This document shows positions 10,732 to 20,511 of a DNA stretch of 64,000 nt, piece after piece. The position numbers were made by a program, and so were the translations under genes. A model generated the notes under the pieces. The model ran no database searches. It was not told where the DNA came from and was given only the letters and a program-made list of their open reading frames with translations. Source of the DNA: Rhodopseudomonas sp. AAP120 (lineage in GTDB: Bacteria > Pseudomonadota > Alphaproteobacteria > Rhizobiales > Xanthobacteraceae); contig NZ_LJIC01000170.1 of the NCBI RefSeq assembly GCF_001295845.1, positions 1 through 64,000 on the forward strand, written 5' to 3'. Every line of letters starts with the position of its first letter. Positions within the stretch are counted from its first letter, which is position 1.

Positions 10732-11271
10732 ATGATCTGGCCGTTCAACCACTTCCGTCCGCCCCGGACGCCGTCGCGCGGCACCATCGAGGCGATCTAT
10801 GGCATGATCGTGGCGCAGGCGCGAGAACCGGCGTTTTACCAGCATTACGGCGTCGCCGACACGGTCAACGGTCGATTCGAGATGATCGTTGTCCATCTCT
10901 GGCTGGTGCTGCGACGGATTCGCGCGATTCAGGACGCCTCGACCTTCGCCCAGGCGCTGTTCGACTATTTCTGCAGCGATCTCGACGCCAATCTGCGCGA
11001 GCTCGGGGTCGGCGACCTGTCGGTCCCGAAGCGGATGCAGGCGTTCGGCGAAGCGTTTTACGGCCGCTCGGCGGCCTACGACCTGGCGATGACCGAAGGC
11101 GACGAGGCGCTGGCGATCGCGCTCAACCGGAACGTTCTCGACGGCGCCGATATTGAAAATGCGCGCCGGCTGGCCTCCTATGTCCGGCAGACGATCGACA
11201 CGCTGGATGGCATCGAGCCCTCCAGATTGCGTGGCGGCGAGTTGCGGTTTGCCGCGCCGGCCGCCGCCTGA
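10732..11271 (+). CDS. Ubiquinol-cytochrome c chaperone family protein
   Basis: 179 residues from ATG at 10732 (MIWPFNHF). The helical core with EAIYGMIVAQAREPAFY, DTVNGRFEMIVVHLWLVLRR and GDLSVPKRMQAFGEAFYGR is typical of the CBP3/UQCC1 family, which helps cytochrome b synthesis or assembly of the bc1 complex. In alphaproteobacteria this gene is commonly next to yceD, as here: yceD begins 16 bases downstream. A longer frame from 10672 would overlap the bamE promoter region. Confidence 0.88.
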   Translation: MIWPFNHFRPPRTPSRGTIEAIYGMIVAQAREPAFYQHYGVADTVNGRFEMIVVHLWLVLRRIRAIQDASTFAQALFDYFCSDLDANLRELGVGDLSVPKRMQAFGEAFYGRSAAYDLAMTEGDEALAIALNRNVLDGADIENARRLASYVRQTIDTLDGIEPSRLRGGELRFAAPAAA

Positions 11272-11287
11272 GACGAAGGACAGCGAT

Positions 11288-11845
11288 ATGAGCGGCGACA
11301 ATCCCTGGCGCGAGCCGGTGGTGGTGATGCAGATTCCCGACACCGGTCTGCATCGGCAGATCGAGGCGGACGAGCCGGTGCGCGCCGCGCTGGCAACGCT
11401 CGGCGAACTGCGCGACGTCAGCTCGGCGAAAGCCAGCTTCGACCTGGTCCCGCTCAGCGGCGGGCGCGTGCATGTCACCGGGCGGGTGCAGGCGACGGTC
11501 GGGCAGGTCTGCGTGGTGACGCTCGATCCGATCGACAGTACGATCGACGAGGCGATCGATCTGATGTTCGTACCGCCGGAGCAGATTCGCGAATTGAGCG
11601 AGACCGTCGACGACGACGGCGAGCCCGATCCCGGCGATCCGCCAGAGGCCATCGACCGTGGCTCGATCGATCTCGGCAGGGTCGCGGCCGATGCGCTGTT
11701 TCTCGCCATCGACCCGTATCCCCGCAAGCCCGACGCGGTGTTCGAGCCGATCGTCGAGACCGGCGATCCGCAGGAGCACCCGTTCGCTGCGCTCGGCGCG
11801 CTGAAGGCGACCGGCAAGCCGGCGCGCAAACCGAAAGGCGATTAG
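11288..11845 (+). CDS. yceD: YceD/DUF177 family protein
   Basis: 185 residues from ATG at 11288 behind GACGAAGGACAGCGAT. The DUF177 pattern of a single Cys in QVCVVTLDPIDSTIDEAIDLMFVP and a later acidic stretch before DLGRVAADALFLAIDPYPRKP is clear. YceD proteins are linked to 23S rRNA accumulation and are generally encoded next to rpmF and plsX. Here plsX follows after 238 bases but rpmF is absent. The Lys-rich C-terminus is typical. Confidence 0.85.
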   Translation: MSGDNPWREPVVVMQIPDTGLHRQIEADEPVRAALATLGELRDVSSAKASFDLVPLSGGRVHVTGRVQATVGQVCVVTLDPIDSTIDEAIDLMFVPPEQIRELSETVDDDGEPDPGDPPEAIDRGSIDLGRVAADALFLAIDPYPRKPDAVFEPIVETGDPQEHPFAALGALKATGKPARKPKGD

Positions 11846-12083
11846 CGCACGGTCGTGGGACTGGGGCCGCCGGATTGTGTCCGCGGCGGTGTTCTCCGCG
11901 TGCCGGAATGCGACTTAAATCTGCCCGGTCAAGATGTTGTATCGGAGCCGGGAACGGCTATTGTCCGGCCCGATCAGGCGTGCGGCGCTGCACGCCCAAC
12001 TGCCTGGGCATCTCGTGCCTGAGGGCATTTCCAAAGCGCGGCCAAGCGCTTCAGGCCGCAAGCGAACGGGTTTCCGGAACGGC

Positions 12084-13145
12084 ATGCCCCAGAAGGTTCG
12101 AATCGCACTGGACGCCATGGGTGGTGATTTCGGTCCATCGGTCGTGGTGCCAGGAGCCGCGATCGCGCTCGGTCGACATCCCGATGCGGAATTCCTGCTG
12201 TTCGGTGACAGCGCCGCGATCGAGAAAGAGCTGGCCGCACATCCCGCGCTCCGAAAGGCTGCGCGCGTCATCCACACCGACGTCGCGGTGGCGATGCACG
12301 ACAAGCCGAGCGTGGCGCTGCGGCGCGGGCGCTACAAATCGTCGATGTGGCAGGCGATCGAGGCAGTGAAGAAGGGCGAGGCCGACGTCGCGGTGTCGGC
12401 CGGCAACACCGGCGCGCTGATGGCGATGGCGCGATTCTGTCTGCGCACGCTGCCGGGAATCGACCGCCCGGCGATCGCCGCGACCTGGCCGACGATGCGT
12501 GGCGATTCGGTGGTGCTCGATCTCGGCGCCACGATCGGTGGCGACGCTCACCACCTCAAGGCGCTGGCCGTGATGGGTGCCGCGATGGCCAGCGTGCTGT
12601 TCGATCTCGAGCGCCCGACCGTCGGCCTGCTCAACATCGGCGTCGAAGAGATCAAGGGCGGCGAGGAAATCCGCGAGGCCGCCGAGCTGCTACGCGCGAT
12701 GGATTCGCGGCGGTTCGAATTCATCGGCTTCGTCGAGGGCGACGGCATCGGCAAGGGAGCCGCCGACGTCATCGTGTCGGAGGGATTCTCCGGCAACATC
12801 GCGCTCAAGGCCGCGGAAGGAACCGCTCGCCAGCTCAGCGAATATTTGCGCGCGGCGATGTCCCGGACCTGGCGGTCGAAGATCGGCTATCTGTTCGCCC
12901 GCGACGCCTTCAAGGCGCTCAAGGAGAAGATGGACCCCAACAAGTCCAACGGCGGCGTCTTCCTGGGTCTTAACGGAATCGTGGTCAAAAGCCACGGCGG
13001 AACCAGCGCGGACGGCTTTGCCTATGCGGTCGATGTTGGTTATGACATGGTCCGCTACGATCTCCTGACCAAGATCAATCAAACGCTCAATCGTGAAGCT
13101 GGCGCGCTGGTCTCGACGCCGCCCGCGCAGGAGGCTGTCTCGTGA
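12084..13145 (+). CDS. plsX: Phosphate acyltransferase PlsX
   Basis: 353 residues from ATG at 12084 ([19 protein letters not shown]), the canonical PlsX start; a longer frame from 11934 is not conserved-like. PlsX makes acyl-phosphate from acyl-ACP for phospholipid synthesis. Motifs are [42 protein letters not shown] and [13 protein letters not shown]. The stop overlaps the fabH start by 4 bases (GTGA), so the two are translationally coupled. Confidence 0.96.
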   Translation: MPQKVRIALDAMGGDFGPSVVVPGAAIALGRHPDAEFLLFGDSAAIEKELAAHPALRKAARVIHTDVAVAMHDKPSVALRRGRYKSSMWQAIEAVKKGEADVAVSAGNTGALMAMARFCLRTLPGIDRPAIAATWPTMRGDSVVLDLGATIGGDAHHLKALAVMGAAMASVLFDLERPTVGLLNIGVEEIKGGEEIREAAELLRAMDSRRFEFIGFVEGDGIGKGAADVIVSEGFSGNIALKAAEGTARQLSEYLRAAMSRTWRSKIGYLFARDAFKALKEKMDPNKSNGGVFLGLNGIVVKSHGGTSADGFAYAVDVGYDMVRYDLLTKINQTLNREAGALVSTPPAQEAVS

Positions 13146-14119
13146 CTGTGGTACGTTCGGTTGTGCTGGGCTGCGGGGCCTATCTTCCGGAGCGGGTCCT
13201 CACCAACGCCGAACTGGCCGCGAAGGTCGACACCTCCGACGAGTGGATCGTGCAGCGCACCGGCATCCGGGAGCGCCACATCGCCGCCGAGGGCGAATAC
13301 ACCTCGCATCTGGCCACCAAGGCGGCGCAGGCGGCGCTCGCCAATGCCGGCATCGACGCGCAGTCGATCGACCTGATCGTGCTGGCGACGTCGACGCCCG
13401 ACCACACCTTTCCGGCGACGGCCACCCAAGTGCAGGCCGCGCTCGGCATTCACCACGGCGCCGCGTTCGACATCCAGGCGGTGTGCTCGGGCTTCGTGTT
13501 TGCCGTGGCGACGGCTGATAACTTCCTGCGCGCCGGCTCTGCCAAGCGCGCGCTGGTGATCGGCGCCGAGACCTTCTCCCGCATCCTCGACTGGAATGAC
13601 CGCGGAACCTGCGTGCTGTTCGGCGACGGCGCGGGCGCGATCGTGCTCGAAGCGCAAACCGGGTGGGGCACCTCTGCGGACCGCGGCGTGCTGACCACGC
13701 ATCTGCGCTCCGATGGTGCGCACAAGCACAAGCTCTACGTCGATGGCGGACCATCGACGACGCAAACGACCGGCCATCTGCGGATGGAGGGGCGCGAGGT
13801 CTTCAAGCACGCCGTCGGCATGATCACCGGGGTGATCGTCGATGCGTTCAATGCCAGCGGCACCAGCGCCGACAATGTCGACTGGTTCGTGCCGCACCAG
13901 GCTAACAAGCGCATCATCGATGCATCAGCGCAGAAACTTCATATTGCACCGCAGAAGGTGGTGATGACCGTGGACCGCCATGGCAACACTTCGGCGGCTT
14001 CGATTCCGCTGGCGCTGGCCACGGCGGTGGCCGACGGACGCATCCAGAAGGGCCATCTGGTGCTGCTCGAAGCGATGGGCGGCGGCTTCACCTGGGGCGC
14101 CGCGCTGCTGCGCTGGTAG
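13142..14119 (+). CDS. fabH: Beta-ketoacyl-ACP synthase III
   Basis: 325 residues with a GTG start overlapping plsX. FabH starts fatty acid synthesis by condensing acetyl-CoA with malonyl-ACP. The catalytic triad is visible as Cys115 in [10 protein letters not shown], His in [11 protein letters not shown] near 253 and Asn in [10 protein letters not shown] near 283. Length and order are standard for the plsX-fabH-ihfA-merR block of alphaproteobacteria. Confidence 0.96.
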   Translation: MTVVRSVVLGCGAYLPERVLTNAELAAKVDTSDEWIVQRTGIRERHIAAEGEYTSHLATKAAQAALANAGIDAQSIDLIVLATSTPDHTFPATATQVQAALGIHHGAAFDIQAVCSGFVFAVATADNFLRAGSAKRALVIGAETFSRILDWNDRGTCVLFGDGAGAIVLEAQTGWGTSADRGVLTTHLRSDGAHKHKLYVDGGPSTTQTTGHLRMEGREVFKHAVGMITGVIVDAFNASGTSADNVDWFVPHQANKRIIDASAQKLHIAPQKVVMTVDRHGNTSAASIPLALATAVADGRIQKGHLVLLEAMGGGFTWGAALLRW

Positions 14120-14251
14120 TTGCGCGTACAAATTTAACAGCATTTCCATCGCGTTCCGTGTTATTCTGAATGTTGGCGGAGGTTGACCGCCGATTGTTAA
14201 ACCCTTAGTTTCAGCACGGATTTTTCATTTCGCCGTGAGGCGGGGCGGGCG

Positions 14252-14632
14252 ATGACCGGGACCGGAAGAACAGTTACACGTGTCGATCTATGTGAGGCCG
14301 TCTACCAGAAGGTGGGATTGTCGCGCACGGAATCGTCGGCATTTGTCGAACTGGTGTTGAAGGAGATCACCGACTGCCTGGAGAAGGGCGAGACGGTGAA
14401 GCTGTCGTCGTTCGGCTCGTTTCTGGTACGGCAGAAGGGACAGCGGATCGGGCGCAATCCCAAGACCGGCACCGAGGTGCCGATCTCGCCGCGCCGAGTG
14501 ATGGTGTTCAAACCGTCGGCGATCCTCAAGCAGCGTATCAACGCCAATGGCGCCGCAGGCACGTCGACGTCGTCGGCGAGCACCGCGACTGAGGACAAGA
14601 CCGAGTCCGCCGGGTCGGCCTCGGGCACCTGA
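14252..14632 (+). CDS. ihfA: Integration host factor subunit alpha
   Basis: 126 residues. The HU/IHF fold is clear: [44 protein letters not shown], with the DNA-intercalating Pro in [11 protein letters not shown]. The Ser/Thr-rich tail beyond residue 100 is an extension compared with the about 100-residue enteric protein and is common in this group. IHF bends DNA at promoters and replication origins. A leader of about 130 bases separates it from fabH, and merR follows after 14 bases. Confidence 0.93.
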   Translation: MTGTGRTVTRVDLCEAVYQKVGLSRTESSAFVELVLKEITDCLEKGETVKLSSFGSFLVRQKGQRIGRNPKTGTEVPISPRRVMVFKPSAILKQRINANGAAGTSTSSASTATEDKTESAGSASGT

Positions 14633-14646
14633 CGAGGAGACTGCAT

Positions 14647-15387
14647 TTGGACAAAGCGCCGGATGCATTCCGAACTATCAGCGAAGTCGCCGACGAGCTC
14701 GACATTCCGCAGCACGTGCTGCGGTTCTGGGAGACGCGCTTCACGCAAATCAAGCCGATGAAGCGATCGGGCGGCCGGCGTTACTACCGGCCGGACGACG
14801 TCGATCTGCTGAAGGGTATCCGCCGTCTGCTGTACGGCGAAGGCTACACCATCCGCGGTGTTCAGCGCATCCTCAAGGAGCACGGCATCAAGTCGGTGCA
14901 GCGGCTCGCCGACAGCGAGGCGAGCGCGACCTTCGGTGCCGTCGAGGAAGCGATTGGACGCACCGTTGCCGAAGAGGACTACGAGCCGGCGCTCGGCCGC
15001 GGCATCGATCTCGATGATGATGACTACGAGGGCGAGGACGAGGGCCTCGACCTGCACGCCGCGATGGCCGAGCCGGATCTGCGTCCTGCGCCGGCGCCCG
15101 CCGCACGTCCTGCGCGCCAGGACACTCGTCCGGAGACGCGGGCGGAGCCGGCGTTCGACGAGCACGATTTCGAGGTGCCGGCTTTCGATTCCGGCGACGA
15201 CGAGGATGACGATCCTCATCCGGCCCCGACGGCGGCGCCATCTCGGCTCAAGCTGCCACCGCTGGACCTGCCGCAGGCGCGTCCGGCTCCCGCGCGGCCG
15301 GCGGTCGACCTCGCGCCGCTGCGAGCCGTGCTGCAGGATCTGATCGCCTGCCGCGAGGCGCTTGATGCTGTGATGAAGGACGGCTGA
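14647..15387 (+). CDS. MerR-family transcriptional regulator
   Basis: 246 residues, TTG start behind GAGGAGACTGCA. The MerR DNA-binding domain occupies residues 9-80 ([25 protein letters not shown], then [28 protein letters not shown]). The rest is an acidic and Pro/Ala-rich linker with a short helical C-terminus ([16 protein letters not shown]). No metal-binding Cys set is evident, so it is unlike MerR or CueR. The position after ihfA is conserved in Rhizobiales. Confidence 0.88.
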   Translation: MDKAPDAFRTISEVADELDIPQHVLRFWETRFTQIKPMKRSGGRRYYRPDDVDLLKGIRRLLYGEGYTIRGVQRILKEHGIKSVQRLADSEASATFGAVEEAIGRTVAEEDYEPALGRGIDLDDDDYEGEDEGLDLHAAMAEPDLRPAPAPAARPARQDTRPETRAEPAFDEHDFEVPAFDSGDDEDDDPHPAPTAAPSRLKLPPLDLPQARPAPARPAVDLAPLRAVLQDLIACREALDAVMKDG

Positions 15388-15481
15388 CGGGGCGGTTTCG
15401 GTGGCCCGGCGGGCCGAATTGACGCCACCCGCCTTGCGCGTCGGGCCAATCGAAGCTACAGCATCAGGGCCGAAACGGCAT

Positions 15482-15559
15482 CGGAGCGTGGCGCAGCCCG
15501 GTTAGCGCACTAGTCTGGGAGACTAGGGGTCGAAGGTTCAAATCCTTTCGCTCCGACCA
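15482..15559 (+). tRNA. tRNA-Pro(GGG)
   Basis: A full cloverleaf is readable. The acceptor arms CGGAGCG (15482-15488) and CGCTCCG (15549-15555) pair, with discriminator A and an encoded CCA (15557-15559). The anticodon stem CTAGT/ACTAG closes the loop CTGGGAG, giving anticodon GGG (Pro, codon CCC). The T loop is TTCAAAT. It reads in the same direction as merR and starts 95 bases after its stop. Confidence 0.95.
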
Positions 15560-15931
15560 TTTTCTACTCGAAGAATCAACAATAAGCGGACGCAGCACGC
15601 TCACCATCTTCGCGTCGAGCAACTGTCGCGCCGTCAGCGGCGGCATCCGCACCATCGCGGGGGGCGATATCGACGCCGGCGAGGCTGGCATCCGCGTCCC
15701 CAGCAACATCAGCCTCGCGGCTCATTCAGGCGATCGAACGCGTCAATCGTGCAACCGCAATGCAAGCGGCATCGGTCGTCTGCTGTCGTGCATGGATGCG
15801 CGTGATCGTGCTGTTGTGGAATCCCCGGATGTCGGCGGCGAAGAGACCGCTGAGGACCAGGCGGAGGCCGGCAGCCGAGGCGCTGCGTTCATCAGGATCG
15901 CCGTGCCGGCATCCTCACGCACGCCGGCGCC
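15560..15931. other. Intergenic stretch after tRNA-Pro with no supported gene
   Basis: No frame here has a convincing start, ribosome-binding site or recognisable domain. One plus-strand frame stays open for over 100 codons but has no early start codon and no recognisable motif. Because tRNA 3' ends are common integration sites this could be decayed inserted DNA, but no direct repeat of the tRNA end was found by eye. Confidence 0.4.
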
Positions 15932-16597
15932 TCACAGCTCCTGAAGCCGGTTCGTGTCGAGCAGCCGGCTAGTGTAGGTCTTGATCGTGTGGAAGGCCGC
16001 GACGGGATTGTGGCTCAGCACGCGATCCTTCACCACCAGCGTCGTCACCGGCGCTTCGGCGTGGCGGATGAACAACGAGTCATGGCCGACGCAGAGTCCC
16101 ATGATGATGTTGAGCTGGGTCTTCTCGCGATTGAGTAGCCGCGCCTGCAGCACCGGATTGCAGCAGGCCTCGTGGCCGCATTTGATCTTGAGCTCTTCGG
16201 GAATGCCGACTTCGGTCTTGTCGATCGAGCCGACCTTGCACAGCGCGGTGCGCGTCTCGAAGCCGGCGAGGCGAAGGATGTCGACCAGGATCTTGGTCTC
16301 GTCGATCAGGCCGATGCAGGTGGCGATGCCGATCCGCTGCGCGCCGATGCGCCGGGCGAACGCCACGGTCTCTTCGATCCGGTTCAGCTTGCAATAGTAC
16401 AAGCCCTCGACCTCGGCGGCAGCCCGGGCCAGCGTGCCGTCGAGACCATCGCCAGCATAGAGATCGACCAGCTCGGCGCGTTCTTCGCCAGCGAGATCGG
16501 TGGTGGCGCAGATGCCGGGATAGCGCTTGTCGTGGCGATAGCAATTGTATTGCCCGCACTCCGAGCATGTAACGACGTCGGGCTTCGGCTTGGCCAT
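15932..16597 (-). CDS. DUF1847 Cys-rich metal-binding protein
   Basis: 221 residues. N-terminal cysteines CSECGQYNC and, 20 residues later, ICATT suggest a metal site. Further Cys occur in ATCIGL, LCKVG, KCGHEACCNP and MGLCVGHDS. This layout matches the DUF1847 family of predicted metal-binding proteins, seen in anaerobes and phototrophs. The GLCVGHDSLFIRHAEAPVTTLVVKDR segment is the most conserved part. The biochemical role is unknown; a redox or metal-cluster role is only inferred. It stands alone, on the opposite strand to its neighbours. Confidence 0.82.
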   Translation of the reverse strand: MAKPKPDVVTCSECGQYNCYRHDKRYPGICATTDLAGEERAELVDLYAGDGLDGTLARAAAEVEGLYYCKLNRIEETVAFARRIGAQRIGIATCIGLIDETKILVDILRLAGFETRTALCKVGSIDKTEVGIPEELKIKCGHEACCNPVLQARLLNREKTQLNIIMGLCVGHDSLFIRHAEAPVTTLVVKDRVLSHNPVAAFHTIKTYTSRLLDTNRLQEL

Positions 16598-16997
16598 CGC
16601 TAAGATCCTGATGTTGGCATGTTCGATCGCGAACTAGCCGAGAGCAGCAGCGTGCGCAATTCGACGCTCGATCGATGAGGACCACGCGGGTGCAAGCAGG
16701 CGTGGCGCGGGAGTGAGTTGACCTCCTGCGATGCGTCGCGATGGAATGATATTCGCGCTCCGGACGTCTTCACTCATCAAGCGCTGGCGGGCGGCGGTGA
16801 TCTTCTCTGTTCGGCGAGACATTTGAAATCGCGTTTCATTGACCGATTAGTCGCGACCGCACGATCATGTGCGTACGGACTTTAACGGAAGCGGTCGCGC
16901 CCGCGAGCGCCCGTCGTCCCGAGCGGCAATGCTGGTGGTCACGGCGCCGGCTCGGGACGACGCGTGTGCTTCCGCATCATGATGTGAAGGGGACTCC
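16598..16997. other. Divergent intergenic region upstream of the 17-22 kb transporter operon
   Basis: 400 bases between the divergent DUF1847 and binding-protein genes. Nothing that looks like a gene was found. A good ribosome-binding site (AAGGGGA) lies 8 bases before the ATG at 16998. The region probably holds both promoters, but no operator could be identified with confidence. Confidence 0.5.
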
Positions 16998-18074
16998 ATG
17001 AGCAACCACACTGGTCATCGGCTGAGCCGGCGCTCGCTTCTGCTCGGCGCCGGAGCCGGCGCGCTGATTGCGCCGCTCGGCGTGCAGGCCTTTCCCGGCC
17101 GCCCGGCACCGTTCGATTTCGAGAATGCCCCGATCTGCCGAACGGCGGGCGAGGCGACGCCGCTGACCGGCGCGCCGCGCAAGCTCAAGCTGTCGTGGAA
17201 CGCCAACGCGGTGTGCTCGGTGCAGGTCCCGGTCGCGGTCGACTACGACTTCTTCAAGAAACAGAACCTCGACGTCGAACTGGTGAACTTCTCCGGCTCG
17301 ACTGATCAGTTGCTCGAAGCCATCGCCACCGGCAAGAGCGACGCCGGTGTCGGCATGGCGCTGCGCTGGCTGAAGCCGCTGGAGCAGGGTTTCGACGTCA
17401 AGATCGTCGCCGGCACGCATGGCGGCTGCCTGCGCGCGATCGCGCCGACCAAGTCGGACATCACGAAAGTCACCGACCTGAAAGGCAAGGTGGTGGCGAT
17501 CGACGACCAGGCCGGGCCGAGCAAGAACTTCTTCGCGATCCAGCTCGCCAAGGCCGGCGTCGACCCGAACAAGGATGTCGACTGGCGGCAGTATCCGGGC
17601 AATCTGGTGCGGCTGGCGGTCGAGAAGGGCGAGGCGCAGGCGGCGCTGTCGTCGGATCCGCTTGCCTACGCCTTCCTCAAGGACGGTGAATTCCGCGAGA
17701 TCGGCTCCAATCTCGACGGCATTTATCGCAATGTCAGCTGCTGCATCGTCGGCCTGCGCGGTTCGCTGCTGCGCGACGATCCGCAGGTCGCGCGGGCGTT
17801 GACTCAGGCGCTGCTCGACGCGGCTGAGTTCTCGTCGAGGAATCCGGAAAAGGCGGCGAAGTCGTTCCTGCCTTACGCGCCGAAGCTCGTCACCGAAGAC
17901 GATCTGCGCGAGCTGATCAAGTATCACACCCACGATCATCATCCGACCGGCGCCCATCTGAAGCAGGAGCTGAAGCTCTACGCCGATGATCTCAAGGTGG
18001 TATCGGTGATCAAGCCCTCGACCGATACGACGAAGTTCGCCGACAAGATTTACGCCGACGTATTCAAGGTGTGA
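16998..18074 (+). CDS. ABC transporter substrate-binding protein, SsuA/NrtA-like
   Basis: 358 residues, with a Tat-type signal (LSRRSLLLGAGAGA). The mature part shows the NMT1/SsuA fold: KLKLSWNANAVCSVQVPVAVDYDFFKKQNLDVELVNFSGS, then a DLKGKVVAIDDQAG lid motif. Odd features are several Cys (NAVCSV, GGCLRA, NVSCCIV) and a His-rich turn near 310 (HTHDHHPTGAH), which could bind metal. First gene of an operon with a permease, an ATPase, a cysteine-dioxygenase-like protein and a rhodanese, so a sulfur-containing ligand is likely but not shown. Confidence 0.85.
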   Translation: MSNHTGHRLSRRSLLLGAGAGALIAPLGVQAFPGRPAPFDFENAPICRTAGEATPLTGAPRKLKLSWNANAVCSVQVPVAVDYDFFKKQNLDVELVNFSGSTDQLLEAIATGKSDAGVGMALRWLKPLEQGFDVKIVAGTHGGCLRAIAPTKSDITKVTDLKGKVVAIDDQAGPSKNFFAIQLAKAGVDPNKDVDWRQYPGNLVRLAVEKGEAQAALSSDPLAYAFLKDGEFREIGSNLDGIYRNVSCCIVGLRGSLLRDDPQVARALTQALLDAAEFSSRNPEKAAKSFLPYAPKLVTEDDLRELIKYHTHDHHPTGAHLKQELKLYADDLKVVSVIKPSTDTTKFADKIYADVFKV

Positions 18075-18081
18075 GGGACCG

Positions 18082-19092
18082 ATGTCCGAAGCGCTCGATC
18101 TTCCTGTAGGCGCCTCGTCGGCCGGCAGCCTGTCATTGCTCCGCGCCGTACGCGGTCATTTTGCCGGGTTCGCCGCGAGCCTCGCCTGGCTCGCTTTCGG
18201 CCTGTCCTGCCTGTGGCGGGAGGATGTCGGCGACTGGTCGCGCACCCAAGAGGTGGCGATCGCCGCGCTGGTGATCGCGGGCGCTGTGGCGCTGGCCGCC
18301 GTGGCGGCATTCTGGTCGCGGCGCGTCGCCGACACGGTGCAGAGGCGGGCGCCATGGCTGGTGCTGCTCGGCGTCTGGTTTGCGGTCTGGGAAGTTCTGA
18401 CCGCGAAGCTCGGCCTGCTGCCGTTGCCGTTCTTCCCGCCGCCGCAGGCGATCGTCGAGGTCTATACCGACGATCTGCCAAAACTGTTCGACAGTGTATT
18501 CGCCTCGGTCAAGCTGCAGCTCGGCGGCTATGCGATCGGCGCGTTCGCGGGCTTCGTCACCGGGGTGTTGATCGGCTGGTCGCGGGCGATCGGCTACTGG
18601 GTGCACCCGGTGCTGCGCTTCATCGGGCCACTGCCGGCGACGGCGTGGCTGCCGATTGCGTTTTTCGCGTTTCCGACCAGCTGGAGCGCTTCGACCTTCC
18701 TGATCGCGCTCGCCACCGGCTTTCCGGTGACGGTGCTGACCTGGTCAGGCGTCGCCAGCGTCAGCAACGCGTATTACGACGTGGCGCGCACGCTCGGCGC
18801 CAAGCCGTCGTTCCTGGTGTTCAAGGTGGCGATTCCGGCCGCGCTGCCGCACGTCTTCGTCGGCCTGTTCATGGGCCTCGGCGCGTCGTTCGCTGTGCTG
18901 GTGGTTGCCGAGATGATGGGCGTCAAGTCGGGGCTCGGCTGGTACCTGCAATGGGCGCAGGGCTGGGCGGCCTACGCCAACATGTATGCGGCGCTGCTGG
19001 TGATGTCGCTGCTGTGCTCCGGCGCGATCACGGCGCTGTTCAAACTGCGCGATCGTCTGCTCAGCTGGCAAAAGGGTGTGGTGAAATGGTGA
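18082..19092 (+). CDS. ABC transporter permease, SsuC/TauC-like
   Basis: 336 residues with several membrane segments. The conserved BPD permease loop appears as VSNAYYDVARTLGAKPSFLVFKVAIPAALPHVFVGL, near residues 225-260, which contacts the ATPase. The N-terminal 90 residues carry two extra hydrophobic stretches compared with SsuC, making it longer than the usual 260. It starts 7 bases after the binding-protein gene and overlaps the ATPase start by 7 bases. Confidence 0.88.
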   Translation: MSEALDLPVGASSAGSLSLLRAVRGHFAGFAASLAWLAFGLSCLWREDVGDWSRTQEVAIAALVIAGAVALAAVAAFWSRRVADTVQRRAPWLVLLGVWFAVWEVLTAKLGLLPLPFFPPPQAIVEVYTDDLPKLFDSVFASVKLQLGGYAIGAFAGFVTGVLIGWSRAIGYWVHPVLRFIGPLPATAWLPIAFFAFPTSWSASTFLIALATGFPVTVLTWSGVASVSNAYYDVARTLGAKPSFLVFKVAIPAALPHVFVGLFMGLGASFAVLVVAEMMGVKSGLGWYLQWAQGWAAYANMYAALLVMSLLCSGAITALFKLRDRLLSWQKGVVKW

Positions 19093-19880
19093 GTTCGCTG
19101 GCGGTGAAATACGAGGCGCCGGTCGCCGGCGCCTCCCTCGAGGTCGACGACGTCAGCCACCACTTCGACATCGACGGCAAGCCGCTGCCTGTGCTCGATC
19201 GCGTCTCGCTCAACGCACGGCCCGGCGAATTCGTGGCGTTGCTCGGCCCGTCCGGCTGCGGCAAGTCCACGCTGCTGCGGTTGGTGGCGGGACTTGAGCC
19301 GCCGCGCTCCGGCAGGCTGCTTGAAGATGGCCGCCCCATCACCGGTCCGAATCCGTCACGCGTCGTGGTGTTTCAGGACCCGACGCTGTTTCCGTGGCGC
19401 ACGGTGTGGAAGAACGTCGCGCTCGGGCTCGAGGCGCAAGGCATCATCAAGTCCGAGCGGCACCGCGTCGATGCGGCGCTGCAACTGGTCGGCCTGTCGG
19501 GCTTCGCCAACGCCTATCCGCATCAGCTTTCAGGCGGTATGGCGCAGCGCGTGTCGCTGGCGCGCGCGCTGGTCAACGATCCGGATATCCTCATCCTCGA
19601 CGAGCCGCTCGGCAAGCTCGATTCCCTAACGCGGCTCAGCATGCAGACCGAGATCGTGTCGCTGTGGCAGCGCAACGGCTTCACCACGCTGCTGGTGACG
19701 CATGATGTCGAGGAGGCGCTGTTTCTGGCGCAGCGCGTGGTCGTGTTCAGTGAGCGGCCCGCCAGGCTGAAGGCGGACATCGCGGTCGATCTGCCATATC
19801 CGCGCCACCGCGGCGATCCCGTGCTCGCCGATTTGCGCCGGCAGATTCTCGGCCTGCTCGGGCTCGACGCCACTTGGTGA
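19086..19880 (+). CDS. ABC transporter ATPase, SsuB/TauB-like
   Basis: 264 residues from ATG at 19086. Walker A is GPSGCGKST near 52-60, the Q-loop VVFQDPTLFPW, the signature LSGGMAQRVSLARAL, Walker B ILILDEPLGKLD and switch His in VTHDVEEA. The LFPWRTVWKNV text places it in the nitrate/sulfonate/taurine importer family. A longer frame reading through the permease from 18213 is a shadow. The stop overlaps the start of the next gene. Confidence 0.93.
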   Translation: MVSSLAVKYEAPVAGASLEVDDVSHHFDIDGKPLPVLDRVSLNARPGEFVALLGPSGCGKSTLLRLVAGLEPPRSGRLLEDGRPITGPNPSRVVVFQDPTLFPWRTVWKNVALGLEAQGIIKSERHRVDAALQLVGLSGFANAYPHQLSGGMAQRVSLARALVNDPDILILDEPLGKLDSLTRLSMQTEIVSLWQRNGFTTLLVTHDVEEALFLAQRVVVFSERPARLKADIAVDLPYPRHRGDPVLADLRRQILGLLGLDATW

Positions 19881-20467
19881 GCCCCCAGCCGCACAAGCTA
19901 CGCGATTTCGTCGTCGCGTTCACCCGCTTGATCGACCGCGCGCCGCAGGAAGTGGAGGCGCTCGGCGAGGGGCGGCTTCTGCTCGCCGATCTGGTGAGCA
20001 AGGACGACTGGCTGCCGGATGCTTACGCGCAGCCGCATCCGCAATACTATCAGCAGTATCTGCTGCACGCCGATCCGCTGGAGCGGCTGTCGATCGTCAG
20101 CTTCGTCTGGGGTCCGGGGCAGCGCACGCCGGTGCACGACCATACGGTGTGGGGACTGGTCGGCGTGCTGCGCGGCGCCGAACTGTCGGAGAGCTACACG
20201 CCGCGTGCGGAAGGGGGCTTCGAGATCGGGCCGACGGAGCGTATCGAGGCCGGCGAGGTGGTTGCGGTGTCGCCGCGCATCGGCGACATTCACGCCATCG
20301 CCAACGCCTATGACGATCGCCCCTCGATCTCGATCCACGTCTATGGCGGCAATATCGGCGCGGTCCGTCGCTCGGTGTTCGATCCGGTGACCGGCGAGCG
20401 CAAGCCTTTCGTGTCCGGATATGCCAATGCCGCGGTCCCTAATCTGTGGGACCGCTCCAAGGAGTAG
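19877..20467 (+). CDS. Cysteine dioxygenase-family thiol oxygenase
   Basis: 196 residues from GTG at 19877, overlapping the ATPase stop by 4 bases (a TTG at 19874 is the alternative). The cupin metal motif is PVHDHTVWGLVGVLRG near 88-103 with the two His ligands, and a third His is in GDIHAIAN near 142; SIHVYGGNIG follows. These match the bacterial cysteine dioxygenase and 3-mercaptopropionate dioxygenase family, which oxidise a thiol to a sulfinate with a mononuclear iron. Location in a transporter-rhodanese operon supports a thiol substrate. Which thiol is unknown. Confidence 0.85.
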   Translation: MSPQPHKLRDFVVAFTRLIDRAPQEVEALGEGRLLLADLVSKDDWLPDAYAQPHPQYYQQYLLHADPLERLSIVSFVWGPGQRTPVHDHTVWGLVGVLRGAELSESYTPRAEGGFEIGPTERIEAGEVVAVSPRIGDIHAIANAYDDRPSISIHVYGGNIGAVRRSVFDPVTGERKPFVSGYANAAVPNLWDRSKE

Positions 20468-20511
20468 ACCGACGTGATGCCGATGTCTGATTTGTCCGCA
20501 GGGATCCGCCA

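Noticed and set aside
15464-15709. Minus-strand frame with WSERKDLNLRPL
   Set aside because: It reads across the antisense of tRNA-Pro; SERKDLNLRP is a typical artefact of antisense tRNA translation.
18213-19085. Long plus-strand frame running through the permease into the ATPase
   Set aside because: The part before 19086 is a shadow of the permease gene in another frame; the ATPase begins at its own ATG.
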